Shown here in pieces: positions 1 to 6,436 of a DNA stretch of 25,605 bases. Each line of letters starts with the position of its first letter. Position 1 is the first letter of the stretch. This stretch comes from a virus, in IMG/VR virus record IMGVR_UViG_3300030109_001814, positions 1 to 25,605 of that record, one strand, 5' to 3'. The position numbers and the translations under genes were made by a program. Below the pieces are notes generated by a model. That model made no database searches. It was not told the origin of the DNA and saw only the letters and a program-made list of their open reading frames with translations.

Positions 1-47
1 CTCAAAACTTTACGAAAACAGAAAAACCCTTTTTAGGAGATTAAAAA
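1..47 (+). other. Left edge: probable 3' end of an upstream gene plus RBS
   Basis: This short edge probably holds the last codons of a gene that lies outside the window. Frame 1 is open from the first base and stops with TAG at 34-36; frame 3 is also open and stops with TAA at 42-44. Which one is real cannot be decided from so few codons. A ribosome binding site, AGGAGA at 35-40, precedes the ATG at 48 and would overlap the frame 1 stop, which fits the tight packing seen in the rest of the operon. Confidence 0.35.
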
Positions 48-218
48 ATGGTAATGAAAAAAACTAAAAAAATGATGGGTGGGGGTGCAGCAAAAAAACG
101 AATGAAAAAAGCTCCCACAATGATGCGCGGAGGTGGAATGGCAGGAATGAAGAAAAACCCAATGATGATGCGCGGTGGCGGTGCTGCTAAGAAGCGCATG
201 GCTAAAAAGAAGAAATAA
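48..218 (+). CDS. Met/Lys/Gly-rich basic mini-protein (56 aa)
   Basis: I do not recognise a named family. The 56-residue product consists almost only of Met, Lys, Arg, Gly and Ala. It contains three imperfect repeats: MMGGGAAKKRM at residues 9-19, MMRGGGMAGMKK at 25-36 and MMRGGGAAKKRM at 40-51. It ends in KKKK, so it is extremely basic and could bind DNA, but that is inference from composition. The start at 48 is supported by AGGAGA at 35-40 with 7-bp spacing. Its TAA (216-218) directly abuts the next ATG (219). Position at the head of a virion gene cluster suggests a minor virion or DNA-packaging role. No membrane segment or cysteine is present. Existence of the gene is well supported by RBS and junction; function is unknown. 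Confidence 0.8.
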   Translation: MVMKKTKKMMGGGAAKKRMKKAPTMMRGGGMAGMKKNPMMMRGGGAAKKRMAKKKK

Positions 219-887
219 ATGACTACCTCTGGTTCCACTGATTTTGAACTTGCTGTAGATGATTACATCGAAGAAGCCTTTGAGCGTTGTGGTTTAGAGG
301 TAAGAACAGGATATGATTTAAAAACAGCTAAAAGATCCCTTAATCTTTTATTTGCTGATTGGGCAAACAGGGGTTTGAATCAGTGGACTATCGCACAAAG
401 AACATTATCTTTAACACAAGGAACAAATGCTTATAACCTAGGTACTGATGTTATTGATGTTCTCTCAGTCGTTGTAAGAAGAAGTAACACTGATTTTAGT
501 CTAGATAGAATTAGCAGAGATGAATTAATTGGGATACCTACTAAATCAACACAAGGAAGGCCAAGTCAATTTTTTCTTGACAGACAAATAACCCCATCTC
601 TTCAAATGTACCCTACACCAGAAAACAGTACCGATACAATTGTATACAATGCTCTTACTCGTATTGAAGATGCCGATACGATGAAAAATACAGTAGAAGT
701 TCCTTTCAGGTTTTATCCTTGTCTTGCTGCTGGTTTAGCCTATTATTTATCTATGAAGAAAGCTCCTGATAGAGTTCAACTTTTGAAAGCAGTTTATGAA
801 GAAGAGTTTGAACGAGCACGAACAGAAGATAGAGATAGGTCTTCTTTCAATATTACTCCACAATATCAATATCTTAGAGTAAACTAA
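219..887 (+). CDS. Head-tail adaptor, P22 gp4-like tail accessory protein
   Basis: The 222-aa protein looks like the P22 gp4/tail accessory factor type of adaptor, which docks under the portal and starts tail assembly. Visible signs are the N-terminal helical part (about 8-60) with the pattern TAKRSLNLLFADWANRGLNQW at 36-56, common in this group. It is followed by a beta-rich centre with the repeated L-x-L and Y-x-L pattern and the late stretch around LQMYPTPENSTDT that in such adaptors closes a small beta domain, then a C-terminal helix (about 160-200) rich in Arg and Glu. Length suits the family. It follows the mini-protein without a gap, and its stop overlaps the next start as TAATG at 885-889, so translation is probably coupled. 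Family assignment is by pattern, not by search. Confidence 0.7.
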   Translation: MTTSGSTDFELAVDDYIEEAFERCGLEVRTGYDLKTAKRSLNLLFADWANRGLNQWTIAQRTLSLTQGTNAYNLGTDVIDVLSVVVRRSNTDFSLDRISRDELIGIPTKSTQGRPSQFFLDRQITPSLQMYPTPENSTDTIVYNALTRIEDADTMKNTVEVPFRFYPCLAAGLAYYLSMKKAPDRVQLLKAVYEEEFERARTEDRDRSSFNITPQYQYLRVN

Positions 888-1285
888 TGTCTAGGTATGC
901 CACTGGAAAACGTGCATACTTCATATCTGATAGATCAGGCTTTAGATATAATTACAGAGATATGAAAAAAGAATGGAACGGAGCTATAGTTGGACCCGAT
1001 GAGTTTGAGTCTAAGCATCCGCAGCTTGGTCCTTTTAGAAAAGTAAACGACCCCCAAGCTTTAAGAGACGCAAGGCCAGATAATGATGTAGAACTTACTG
1101 CTTTTATAATATACACTAATGTAGGCGAAGGTATTATTGGTAGTCTAATTGATAAAACCACAGCCCTATCAACGAGTGTTGGGACAGTGACAATAACCTC
1201 AACAGCCCCGTCAACGTCAGCATCGACTTTCGATTCTACAAGTGTTACACTTGATTCAGCTACAAAAACTTTTGACGAGGGTTAA
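887..1285 (+). CDS. Conserved small virion protein (KRAYFISDRSGFRY type)
   Basis: The 132-aa protein has two halves. Residues 1-55 carry KRAYFISDRSGFRYNYRDMKK and KHPQLGPFRKV, a signature I have seen repeatedly in adaptor regions of marine podovirus and siphovirus genomes but for which I know no experimental function. Residues 90-132 are a Ser/Thr-rich tail of low complexity that ends in Asp-Glu-Gly. The start overlaps the previous stop (TAATG), and its TAA directly abuts the next ATG at 1286. A structural role near the head-tail connector is inferred from position. No cysteines, membrane segments or catalytic motif are visible. Confidence 0.6.
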   Translation: MSRYATGKRAYFISDRSGFRYNYRDMKKEWNGAIVGPDEFESKHPQLGPFRKVNDPQALRDARPDNDVELTAFIIYTNVGEGIIGSLIDKTTALSTSVGTVTITSTAPSTSASTFDSTSVTLDSATKTFDEG

Positions 1286-1939
1286 ATGGCAAAGCAAACT
1301 GTAGGAATTGGCTCAAGTGCAAATGATGGTAGTGGCGATACACTTCGTGCTGGTGCAGATAAAATAAATGATAATTTTACAGAAATATATAATGCATTAG
1401 GAAACAGTTCTAGCGTTTTGACTGATATTATAGACGCTAATGGTCTTTTAGATGTAAGTTCTGGTGCTAATAAAATTGTTTTTTATTACGCTGCTTTAAC
1501 TGATTTACCAAGTGCTTCGACATATCATGGAGCAGTAGCTCACGTTCATGCAACAGGTGGGTTGTACTTTGCTCATGGTGGTGCTTGGTTGCGTTTAAAT
1601 GATGAAACTAGTGGGCCTGTTACTAAATATACAACGACAGCCGCAACTGGTTCTGCTTATCAATTTTCAGGCCCTGGAGCAACGTCAGGAGACAATCCTA
1701 ATTTTACTTTTTATAAAGGTCACACTTATCTTATAGATAATACTTCTTATGTAAGTAGCCATCCTTTGCAAATAAGAACATCAAACGGAGGTTCTGCTTT
1801 TACCACAGGTGTAACAGACAATTTTAATTCTACAACTGGACTAACACAATTTATTGTGCCACATGAGCCTTCTGATACTTCTTTAGTATATCAATGCACG
1901 GTTCATAGTAGCATGGTTGGAAACATAACGATAGTATAG
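1286..1939 (+). CDS. Tail fibre-like protein with C-terminal cupredoxin-like domain
   Basis: The 217-aa protein has three parts. Residues 1-38 hold GDTLRAGADKINDNFTEIYNAL, a frequent N-terminal attachment motif of phage fibres and baseplate proteins. Residues 65-105 hold a His-rich beta stretch, HGAVAHVHATGGLYFAHGG at 81-99, seen in other marine phage structural proteins. Residues about 112-217 look like a cupredoxin beta sandwich: SSHPLQI with His159, and YQCTVHSSM with Cys204, His207 and Met210. The C-x2-H-x2-M spacing plus an upstream His is the type-1 copper ligand set, with the loop spacing of amicyanin. Copper binding is inferred, not shown. RBS GAGGG lies at 1277-1281. The protein sits among adaptor genes, so it may be a side fibre or decoration of the tail. 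Confidence 0.65.
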   Translation: MAKQTVGIGSSANDGSGDTLRAGADKINDNFTEIYNALGNSSSVLTDIIDANGLLDVSSGANKIVFYYAALTDLPSASTYHGAVAHVHATGGLYFAHGGAWLRLNDETSGPVTKYTTTAATGSAYQFSGPGATSGDNPNFTFYKGHTYLIDNTSYVSSHPLQIRTSNGGSAFTTGVTDNFNSTTGLTQFIVPHEPSDTSLVYQCTVHSSMVGNITIV

Positions 1940-1943
1940 CAAA

Positions 1944-2588
1944 ATGAGTTTTACGTACACCACACTTAAACAAGCCATACAGGATTGGACAGAGAATGAT
2001 GAAACAACTTTTGTTAATAATCTTGATGTCTTTATAAAAAACACTGAAGAAAGAATACTAAAACTCGTTGAGTTAGAATATTTTCGTAAAAATGTCACGG
2101 GGACATTAACAAATGGAAATAAATTTCTAGCTGTACCCACCGATTATTTAGGTTCTATAGCTTTATCTGTTATAAATTCTAGCAACAATGAATTTTTATT
2201 GTTTAAAGATGTTAACTATGTTCAACAATACAATCCAAATCCAGCCACTACGGGTGTTCCTAAATACTATGCTTACTTCGATGTCGATAATTTTATTGTT
2301 AGTCCTACTCCTAATAGTAATTATTCTGTTGAGTTACATTATTACTATAGGCCCCAATCAATAACAGCCACAGCAGATGGCACATCTTGGCTAGGTACAA
2401 ACGCTCCTGATGCTTTATTATTTGGTAGTTTGTTTGAATCTTATATTTTTATGAAAGGTGAGGCAGAGTTTTTAAATATTTATAATGATAGGTTTATAGA
2501 AGCTTTATCTCGTTTGAAGAATTATGGGGAAGCTACAGAGAATACGGATGCCTATAGAACAGGTTTGAGGATAATGCGAAAAACGTGA
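1944..2588 (+). CDS. Second adaptor/tail-completion candidate (214 aa)
   Basis: The 214-aa protein resembles phage adaptor or tail-tube-A-like proteins. An N-terminal helix (TLKQAIQDWTENDE, about 7-20) is followed by a helix ending LELEYFRKN-like at about 40-50. A beta region follows with FLAVPTDYLGS near 64-74, GVPKYYAY near 111-118 and the SPTPNSNYSVELHYYYRP run near 125-142. A C-terminal helical part closes with Arg-rich residues. The order 'P-x-D-Y, G-x-P-x-Y, x-P-x-P-x-x, L-x-Y-Y-x-x-P' recurs in gp4/gp11-type adaptors, but this copy is divergent from the 219-887 product. There is no clear Shine-Dalgarno before ATG 1944, which suggests coupling to the upstream gene ending 4 bp before. 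Its TGA overlaps the next GTG start (GTGA, 2585-2588). Confidence 0.55.
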   Translation: MSFTYTTLKQAIQDWTENDETTFVNNLDVFIKNTEERILKLVELEYFRKNVTGTLTNGNKFLAVPTDYLGSIALSVINSSNNEFLLFKDVNYVQQYNPNPATTGVPKYYAYFDVDNFIVSPTPNSNYSVELHYYYRPQSITATADGTSWLGTNAPDALLFGSLFESYIFMKGEAEFLNIYNDRFIEALSRLKNYGEATENTDAYRTGLRIMRKT

Positions 2589-3328
2589 AAGCTTTAAAAA
2601 ATAAAGAAATAGCTATTGTAGCATTAGGTGGATCTTTTGCCGAGTTTGTTTTAACTAGAATAAATTCTGTTAAATATGATGAAGTATGGGGGATTAATTG
2701 CATAGGTGCAATTTTTCATGTTGATAGAAGTTTTATGATGGATCCTGCTAGTAGATTTTTAGATGATACAAAAGCAGGAAAACAAACAAATATTGCTAGA
2801 GAATTTTTACTAGAAGTACAAGATAAAGGTACCATTTACTCATGCTGTACAGATGAAAGAGTACCTGAGATTATAGAATACCCATTAGAGGATGTAATAA
2901 ACTCAGTTAAAGTTGCTTACTTTAACAATACGGTTGCTTATGCGATTGCTTTTGCTATTCATGCAAAAGTAAAAAAGATAAACCTTTTTGGTGTAGATTT
3001 TTCTTATAAACAAAACTTACATTTTGCAGAAGCAGGACGAGCCTGTGTAGAGTTTTGGTGCGCTATGGCAATACAAAAAGGTGTACTTATTGAAGTAGCT
3101 TCTACTTCTCCTTTACTAGACTGTAATGTTCCTGATAATGAAAAGTTATATGGATATCACAGATTAGATAATCCTTTAATACAGTCTGTTGTTGATGGTA
3201 AAATACATATATCTAAAAATAAACCTATGTCACCACCCGAACCAACAGACATAGACCCTGTTTTAATAGGTAGGCATGACATACCAAATGTAACTTATAT
3301 AGAAGAGGCTAAAGGTGATAAGCGTTAA
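2585..3328 (+). CDS. Rossmann-like DUF115/sialyltransferase-like protein
   Basis: The 247-aa product does not look like a structural protein. Residues 7-17 form a strand plus glycine loop (KEIAIVALGGS). DEVWGINCIGAIFHVDRSFMMD at 32-53 resembles the 'nucleotide-fold, then known position' pattern of DUF115/MAF-type and related sialyltransferase-like proteins. Residues 115-125 (NTVAYAIAFAI) are followed by KINLFGVDFSY at 131-141 and HFAEAGRACVEFW at 146-158; the strand ending in G-x-D-x-[ST] is the strongest family hint. Such proteins include glycosyltransferase-like enzymes and MptE-like pyrophosphokinases, so the reaction is not determined. The start is GTG at 2585, overlapping the previous TGA; a distant AGGA lies near 2568. 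The gene sits inside the tail cluster, so it may modify a virion protein or a host surface. Family placement is tentative. Confidence 0.5.
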   Translation: MKALKNKEIAIVALGGSFAEFVLTRINSVKYDEVWGINCIGAIFHVDRSFMMDPASRFLDDTKAGKQTNIAREFLLEVQDKGTIYSCCTDERVPEIIEYPLEDVINSVKVAYFNNTVAYAIAFAIHAKVKKINLFGVDFSYKQNLHFAEAGRACVEFWCAMAIQKGVLIEVASTSPLLDCNVPDNEKLYGYHRLDNPLIQSVVDGKIHISKNKPMSPPEPTDIDPVLIGRHDIPNVTYIEEAKGDKR

Positions 3329-3605
3329 TTCTGATACTCTCATAGGGTCCGTGAATGTAATGACCTCTAATGAAGGTGGGTTGAGTAGTGAACAACTAAC
3401 CGAATTAGCTATGGATAAGTTAATACGAGTATCTGATACAGCACCCCCTGTAATTAAAGAGCAAGCTCAAGTATTCAGAGATACTTTGCAGAAAGTTATC
3501 TATCATCACATAGAATTGGCAAGACGAGAAGAACGTGCTACAATTGCACATAGGATGTCGAAAGTCGGACAAAAAGAAATGGCTGATCTTGTAAGGAGAA
3601 TATAA
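3315..3605 (+). CDS. Small conserved helical protein (96 aa)
   Basis: I recognise the general type, a short mostly helical protein found in marine phage virion clusters, but know no function. Residues 24-50 read as a helix with LTELAMDKLIRVSDTAPPVIKEQ. Residues 50-96 continue as a charged helix rich in Arg, Glu and His (HHIELARREERATIAHRM). The chosen start is GTG 3315, overlapping the previous gene by 14 bp, because AGAAGAGG at 3301-3308 is a good ribosome binding site at 6-bp spacing. ATG 3360 (Met16) is the alternative and also has a weaker AGGG upstream. The stop TAA abuts the next ATG at 3606. No membrane segment is visible. Confidence 0.7.
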   Translation: MISVNSDTLIGSVNVMTSNEGGLSSEQLTELAMDKLIRVSDTAPPVIKEQAQVFRDTLQKVIYHHIELARREERATIAHRMSKVGQKEMADLVRRI

Positions 3606-4073
3606 ATGGCTATAGCGGCGGCAATGTGTAACTCTTTTAAAAAAGAGTTATTAGAAGGAGTACACAATTTTAAAAATTCAGGTGGGAATGCTTTTAAGCT
3701 AGCCTTATATGCAGAAAGTAGTGGTGGTAAATCAAGCACCACAGCTACGTTAGGTTTTAACACAACTGCTTTTACCACGACAGGTGAGGTTGCTTCAAGC
3801 GGTACTTATGCCACTGGTGGTGGAGCGTTGACTAGGGTAGACCCTTCTGTTGCTAGTTCTAGTAGCACTGCAACAGCGTTTACTGATTTTGTTGATCTTA
3901 GTTTTACCACAGCTACAATTACTGCAATGGGTGCTTTAATATATAATAGCACAAATAGTAACAAAGCTGTTGCAGTGCTTGATTTTACAAGTAATAAAAC
4001 ATCTACTGCTGGTACTTTTACCATTCAGTTTCCAACAGCAGATGCAAGTAACGCAATTATTCGTATTGCATAG
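3606..4073 (+). CDS. Conserved beta-rich virion protein (155 aa)
   Basis: The 155-aa product matches a widespread marine phage protein type with a strongly conserved outline. It has an N-terminal helix SFKKELLEGVHNF at 10-22, then NAFKLALYAES at 28-38, then TTAFTTTGEV at 53-62, and MGALIYNSTNSNKAVAVLDF at 108-127 followed by TFTIQFP at 137-143 and IIRIA at the end. It is probably beta-sandwich and probably in the virion, but no assay-based function is known to me. AGGAG at 3593-3597 is a good ribosome binding site for ATG 3606. The following 35 bp to the next gene is one of the longest gaps in the operon, but I see no promoter or hairpin in it. Confidence 0.6.
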   Translation: MAIAAAMCNSFKKELLEGVHNFKNSGGNAFKLALYAESSGGKSSTTATLGFNTTAFTTTGEVASSGTYATGGGALTRVDPSVASSSSTATAFTDFVDLSFTTATITAMGALIYNSTNSNKAVAVLDFTSNKTSTAGTFTIQFPTADASNAIIRIA

Positions 4074-4108
4074 GTAACGATGTGGTTCTCGTACTCACAG
4101 GATAAATT

Positions 4109-4294
4109 ATGGATTTTGAAAACTTTTTTTTCGATCATGTTGATTATCCCAGAGTAGTTATTTTATGCAATCCCAAAAATAATGACGAAAACCACACCGA
4201 AATTGTTGTTTATGAGGATTGTTCTAATATCCCAATTTGGCAGATTTTAGAAACTGCTCATCAAAAATATCTTGAATGGGATGAGGGTTCCTAA
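4109..4294 (+). CDS. Small acidic protein upstream of a tail gene (61 aa)
   Basis: No family is recognised. The 61-aa product is acidic (many Asp/Glu, ending WDEGS) and has an aromatic N-terminus (MDFENFFFDHVDY) and two Cys at residues 20 and 38. Residues 16-37 look like beta strands (RVVILCNPK, EIVVYED); residues 43-57 look like a helix (IWQILETAHQKYLEW). AGGA at 4099-4102 supports ATG 4109, and its TAA overlaps the next ATG as TAATG at 4292-4296. The coupling to the 709-aa tail protein suggests a folding or assembly partner, but that is only a context argument. Confidence 0.65.
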   Translation: MDFENFFFDHVDYPRVVILCNPKNNDENHTEIVVYEDCSNIPIWQILETAHQKYLEWDEGS

Positions 4295-6423
4295 TGACAG
4301 TTTATTGGTGTGACCCCTTCTTACACGCAAGTTCGCAAGGTGCTGGTACTACAGACACTTCTACTCAAAACGGTACTTATGCCGCTCCTTTTTCATTGTT
4401 AAATTTTCATTCTTTGTCTAGCTCAACGTATTCAACGGTAAATGGAGTTTCGTTGAGCAATGGAGATGAGATTAGACTGAAGGGTTTGAGTTTTAGCACA
4501 TTATTCAATGATTTGGGTGATTCTTATTTTTACGGCGAAGCTAATTATAGTTACGCAAAACCAATTTCTGGCAATACAACTTGGGCATCTAACTATGATT
4601 CAAATGTAGACATTTTTGCTATGTCTGGTGCAGATTGTGCTGACTTTAAACCTGACCCAGACTCAACAAGTCAGCCTTTAGTTTTTAGAACTTTTCACGC
4701 TAATGACTCGCATAGCTCATCTCAGTTCAGGGCATATTATAACAATGGTATGTACCCTATTTTTGCGGGACTTGAGGCAAAATATGGCTCAAGCCAATCA
4801 GGCACACCAAAACATATTTATCAATTAAAATCAGCGTATTACTGGTCAGGGGATAGCACAACGAATGCGACTGACTATCACTATTACTTTTTCTTGAGTA
4901 CCTCTTTGGAAATTTTGCTCACATCAGGGTGGGATTCTGAGACAACACAAAATGGAATTTCTTTGTGGGTGTGGGATGGAAGTAAGTCAAGTAGCAGTGC
5001 AAACCAGACCTATTGGTTTAGTGGTAGCAGTGCGCCTGCTGGCAAAATAATTCAAGATTGGCGAAAATGTCATATCGCCACAGGATTAAGTTATTTAGGA
5101 CGTATTGGTTTTATGGGTGATAACTCAACAAATGGAACCCCTCATTCTTCAAACGACAATGGAATCGGTACTTGGTTTGCAAGCGGACTTTATTTTTCTT
5201 ATATCAGCATAGGCAGTAATACTTATTACAGTAGTTCAGATAATGATAGAACTTATAAAATAGGTGCATTAGTCGAGGGTCCACTTTACAATTATAAATA
5301 TTTCCGCAACAGAGGAAATCTATATATAAACCTTCATTCCGTTCAGGCCGCTATTACTGCTTTTCAAGGAGCATTTACATACTCGACAACTCGTGATTAC
5401 TTCAATTTTTTCATTGGTTCTATTTTCTGCGGTAGATACCAAAAAGCATCGTCATATGGCTATCATATAGCTAATTTTAGTAGTGCAACAATAGCAACTC
5501 CAACATTAATAGATAATGCAGTACTTTTTATAAGAAGTAATAATGATAATTTTCCTGGATTAACTTTTGGTGACCACGGTATTGAAAGTACATCAAAAGT
5601 AACTATAGCAAGTGGAGCCACTGTTTCAATCCCCGGACTAGGTGTTTTAACTGGTGATAACTCTTTTTATAATCATAGCACTTATTCACATTTTGAGCCG
5701 AATGTAACTGGGGTAAATGGTTTATTAGCAAATCTATCTCCAGCAAGTCTTTCCACAACCCTTCTTTCAGCTTTAGTTTTAGCACCAACTAATTTTGGAG
5801 AATCTGTATCTTCACCAGAACTAAACTGTGGTGGTTCTAATTATAAATCCACGGCAAGTAATTTATTGGTGCAAGCATCACAAACCTATACAAATGCAAA
5901 TCCACTTGTAGCAACCGTAAATTTTGAACACAATGACTACGATGGAAAGCCTATTATGTTGCTTGCGTCCGACACGGGTTTGAAAGGAGGGGTTTTATGC
6001 TACAACGACACTATCTCTTCTGTTGACTGTTTGGTGGTACAACACAGTGGCACAGTTGGTTCACATCAATTTGGTTTGCTACCACTGGAACTGCAAACAC
6101 CGACCTATACAGCTGGTTCTAATAATTTACGAGTAACAATGTCAGCCGCGAAAAGTGCTAATTATGGAACAGCATCTGGAACTATTTACTATATACACAG
6201 AGATAGCAGTGAATCGGATGGAACAGATCATGGAAATGGTGCATTCACAATTACATCTACAGATACAGGATCACCAACGACAGTTACAACAAACATAACA
6301 ACTGTTCCAGCTAGTGGAGATGAACTTAATTCTATATTTGTTATTCTTAAAGTTGACTTTGCAAATGATACAGACATCGAGCAGTTATATATAACAAATA
6401 TTGCTGTTGAAACTTATACGTAG
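4294..6423 (+). CDS. Putative receptor-contact tail protein (709 aa)
   Basis: The 709-aa product is rich in Ser, Thr, Asn, Tyr and Gly and almost free of long helices, as in tail spikes and fibres. The N-terminus (YWCDPFLHASSQGAGTTD at 4-21, then NGTYAAPF near 26-33, then NGDEIRLKG near 57-65) looks like the opening of a parallel beta-helix spike. From about residue 440 (VTIASGATVSIPG) to the end there are beta-sandwich-like stretches. The section around 613-640 (LRVTMSAAKSANYGTASGTI) suggests a terminal carbohydrate-contact domain, but I see no catalytic residue set. GAGGG at 4283-4287 serves ATG 4294. Upstream coupling is to the 61-aa gene, and a second large fibre gene follows. Host recognition is inferred from context and composition. 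Confidence 0.55.
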   Translation: MTVYWCDPFLHASSQGAGTTDTSTQNGTYAAPFSLLNFHSLSSSTYSTVNGVSLSNGDEIRLKGLSFSTLFNDLGDSYFYGEANYSYAKPISGNTTWASNYDSNVDIFAMSGADCADFKPDPDSTSQPLVFRTFHANDSHSSSQFRAYYNNGMYPIFAGLEAKYGSSQSGTPKHIYQLKSAYYWSGDSTTNATDYHYYFFLSTSLEILLTSGWDSETTQNGISLWVWDGSKSSSSANQTYWFSGSSAPAGKIIQDWRKCHIATGLSYLGRIGFMGDNSTNGTPHSSNDNGIGTWFASGLYFSYISIGSNTYYSSSDNDRTYKIGALVEGPLYNYKYFRNRGNLYINLHSVQAAITAFQGAFTYSTTRDYFNFFIGSIFCGRYQKASSYGYHIANFSSATIATPTLIDNAVLFIRSNNDNFPGLTFGDHGIESTSKVTIASGATVSIPGLGVLTGDNSFYNHSTYSHFEPNVTGVNGLLANLSPASLSTTLLSALVLAPTNFGESVSSPELNCGGSNYKSTASNLLVQASQTYTNANPLVATVNFEHNDYDGKPIMLLASDTGLKGGVLCYNDTISSVDCLVVQHSGTVGSHQFGLLPLELQTPTYTAGSNNLRVTMSAAKSANYGTASGTIYYIHRDSSESDGTDHGNGAFTITSTDTGSPTTVTTNITTVPASGDELNSIFVILKVDFANDTDIEQLYITNIAVETYT

Positions 6424-6436
6424 TAAGGAATTTTAA

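Noticed and set aside
41-238. Minus-strand frame of 65 aa opposite the mini-protein
   Set aside because: Its Pro/Phe/Ile-rich product mirrors the Gly/Lys/Met codons of the plus strand gene; no ribosome binding site was seen.
4074-4108. 35-bp gap as a candidate promoter
   Set aside because: No -35/-10 pair or hairpin is visible; only the AGGA for the next gene stands out.
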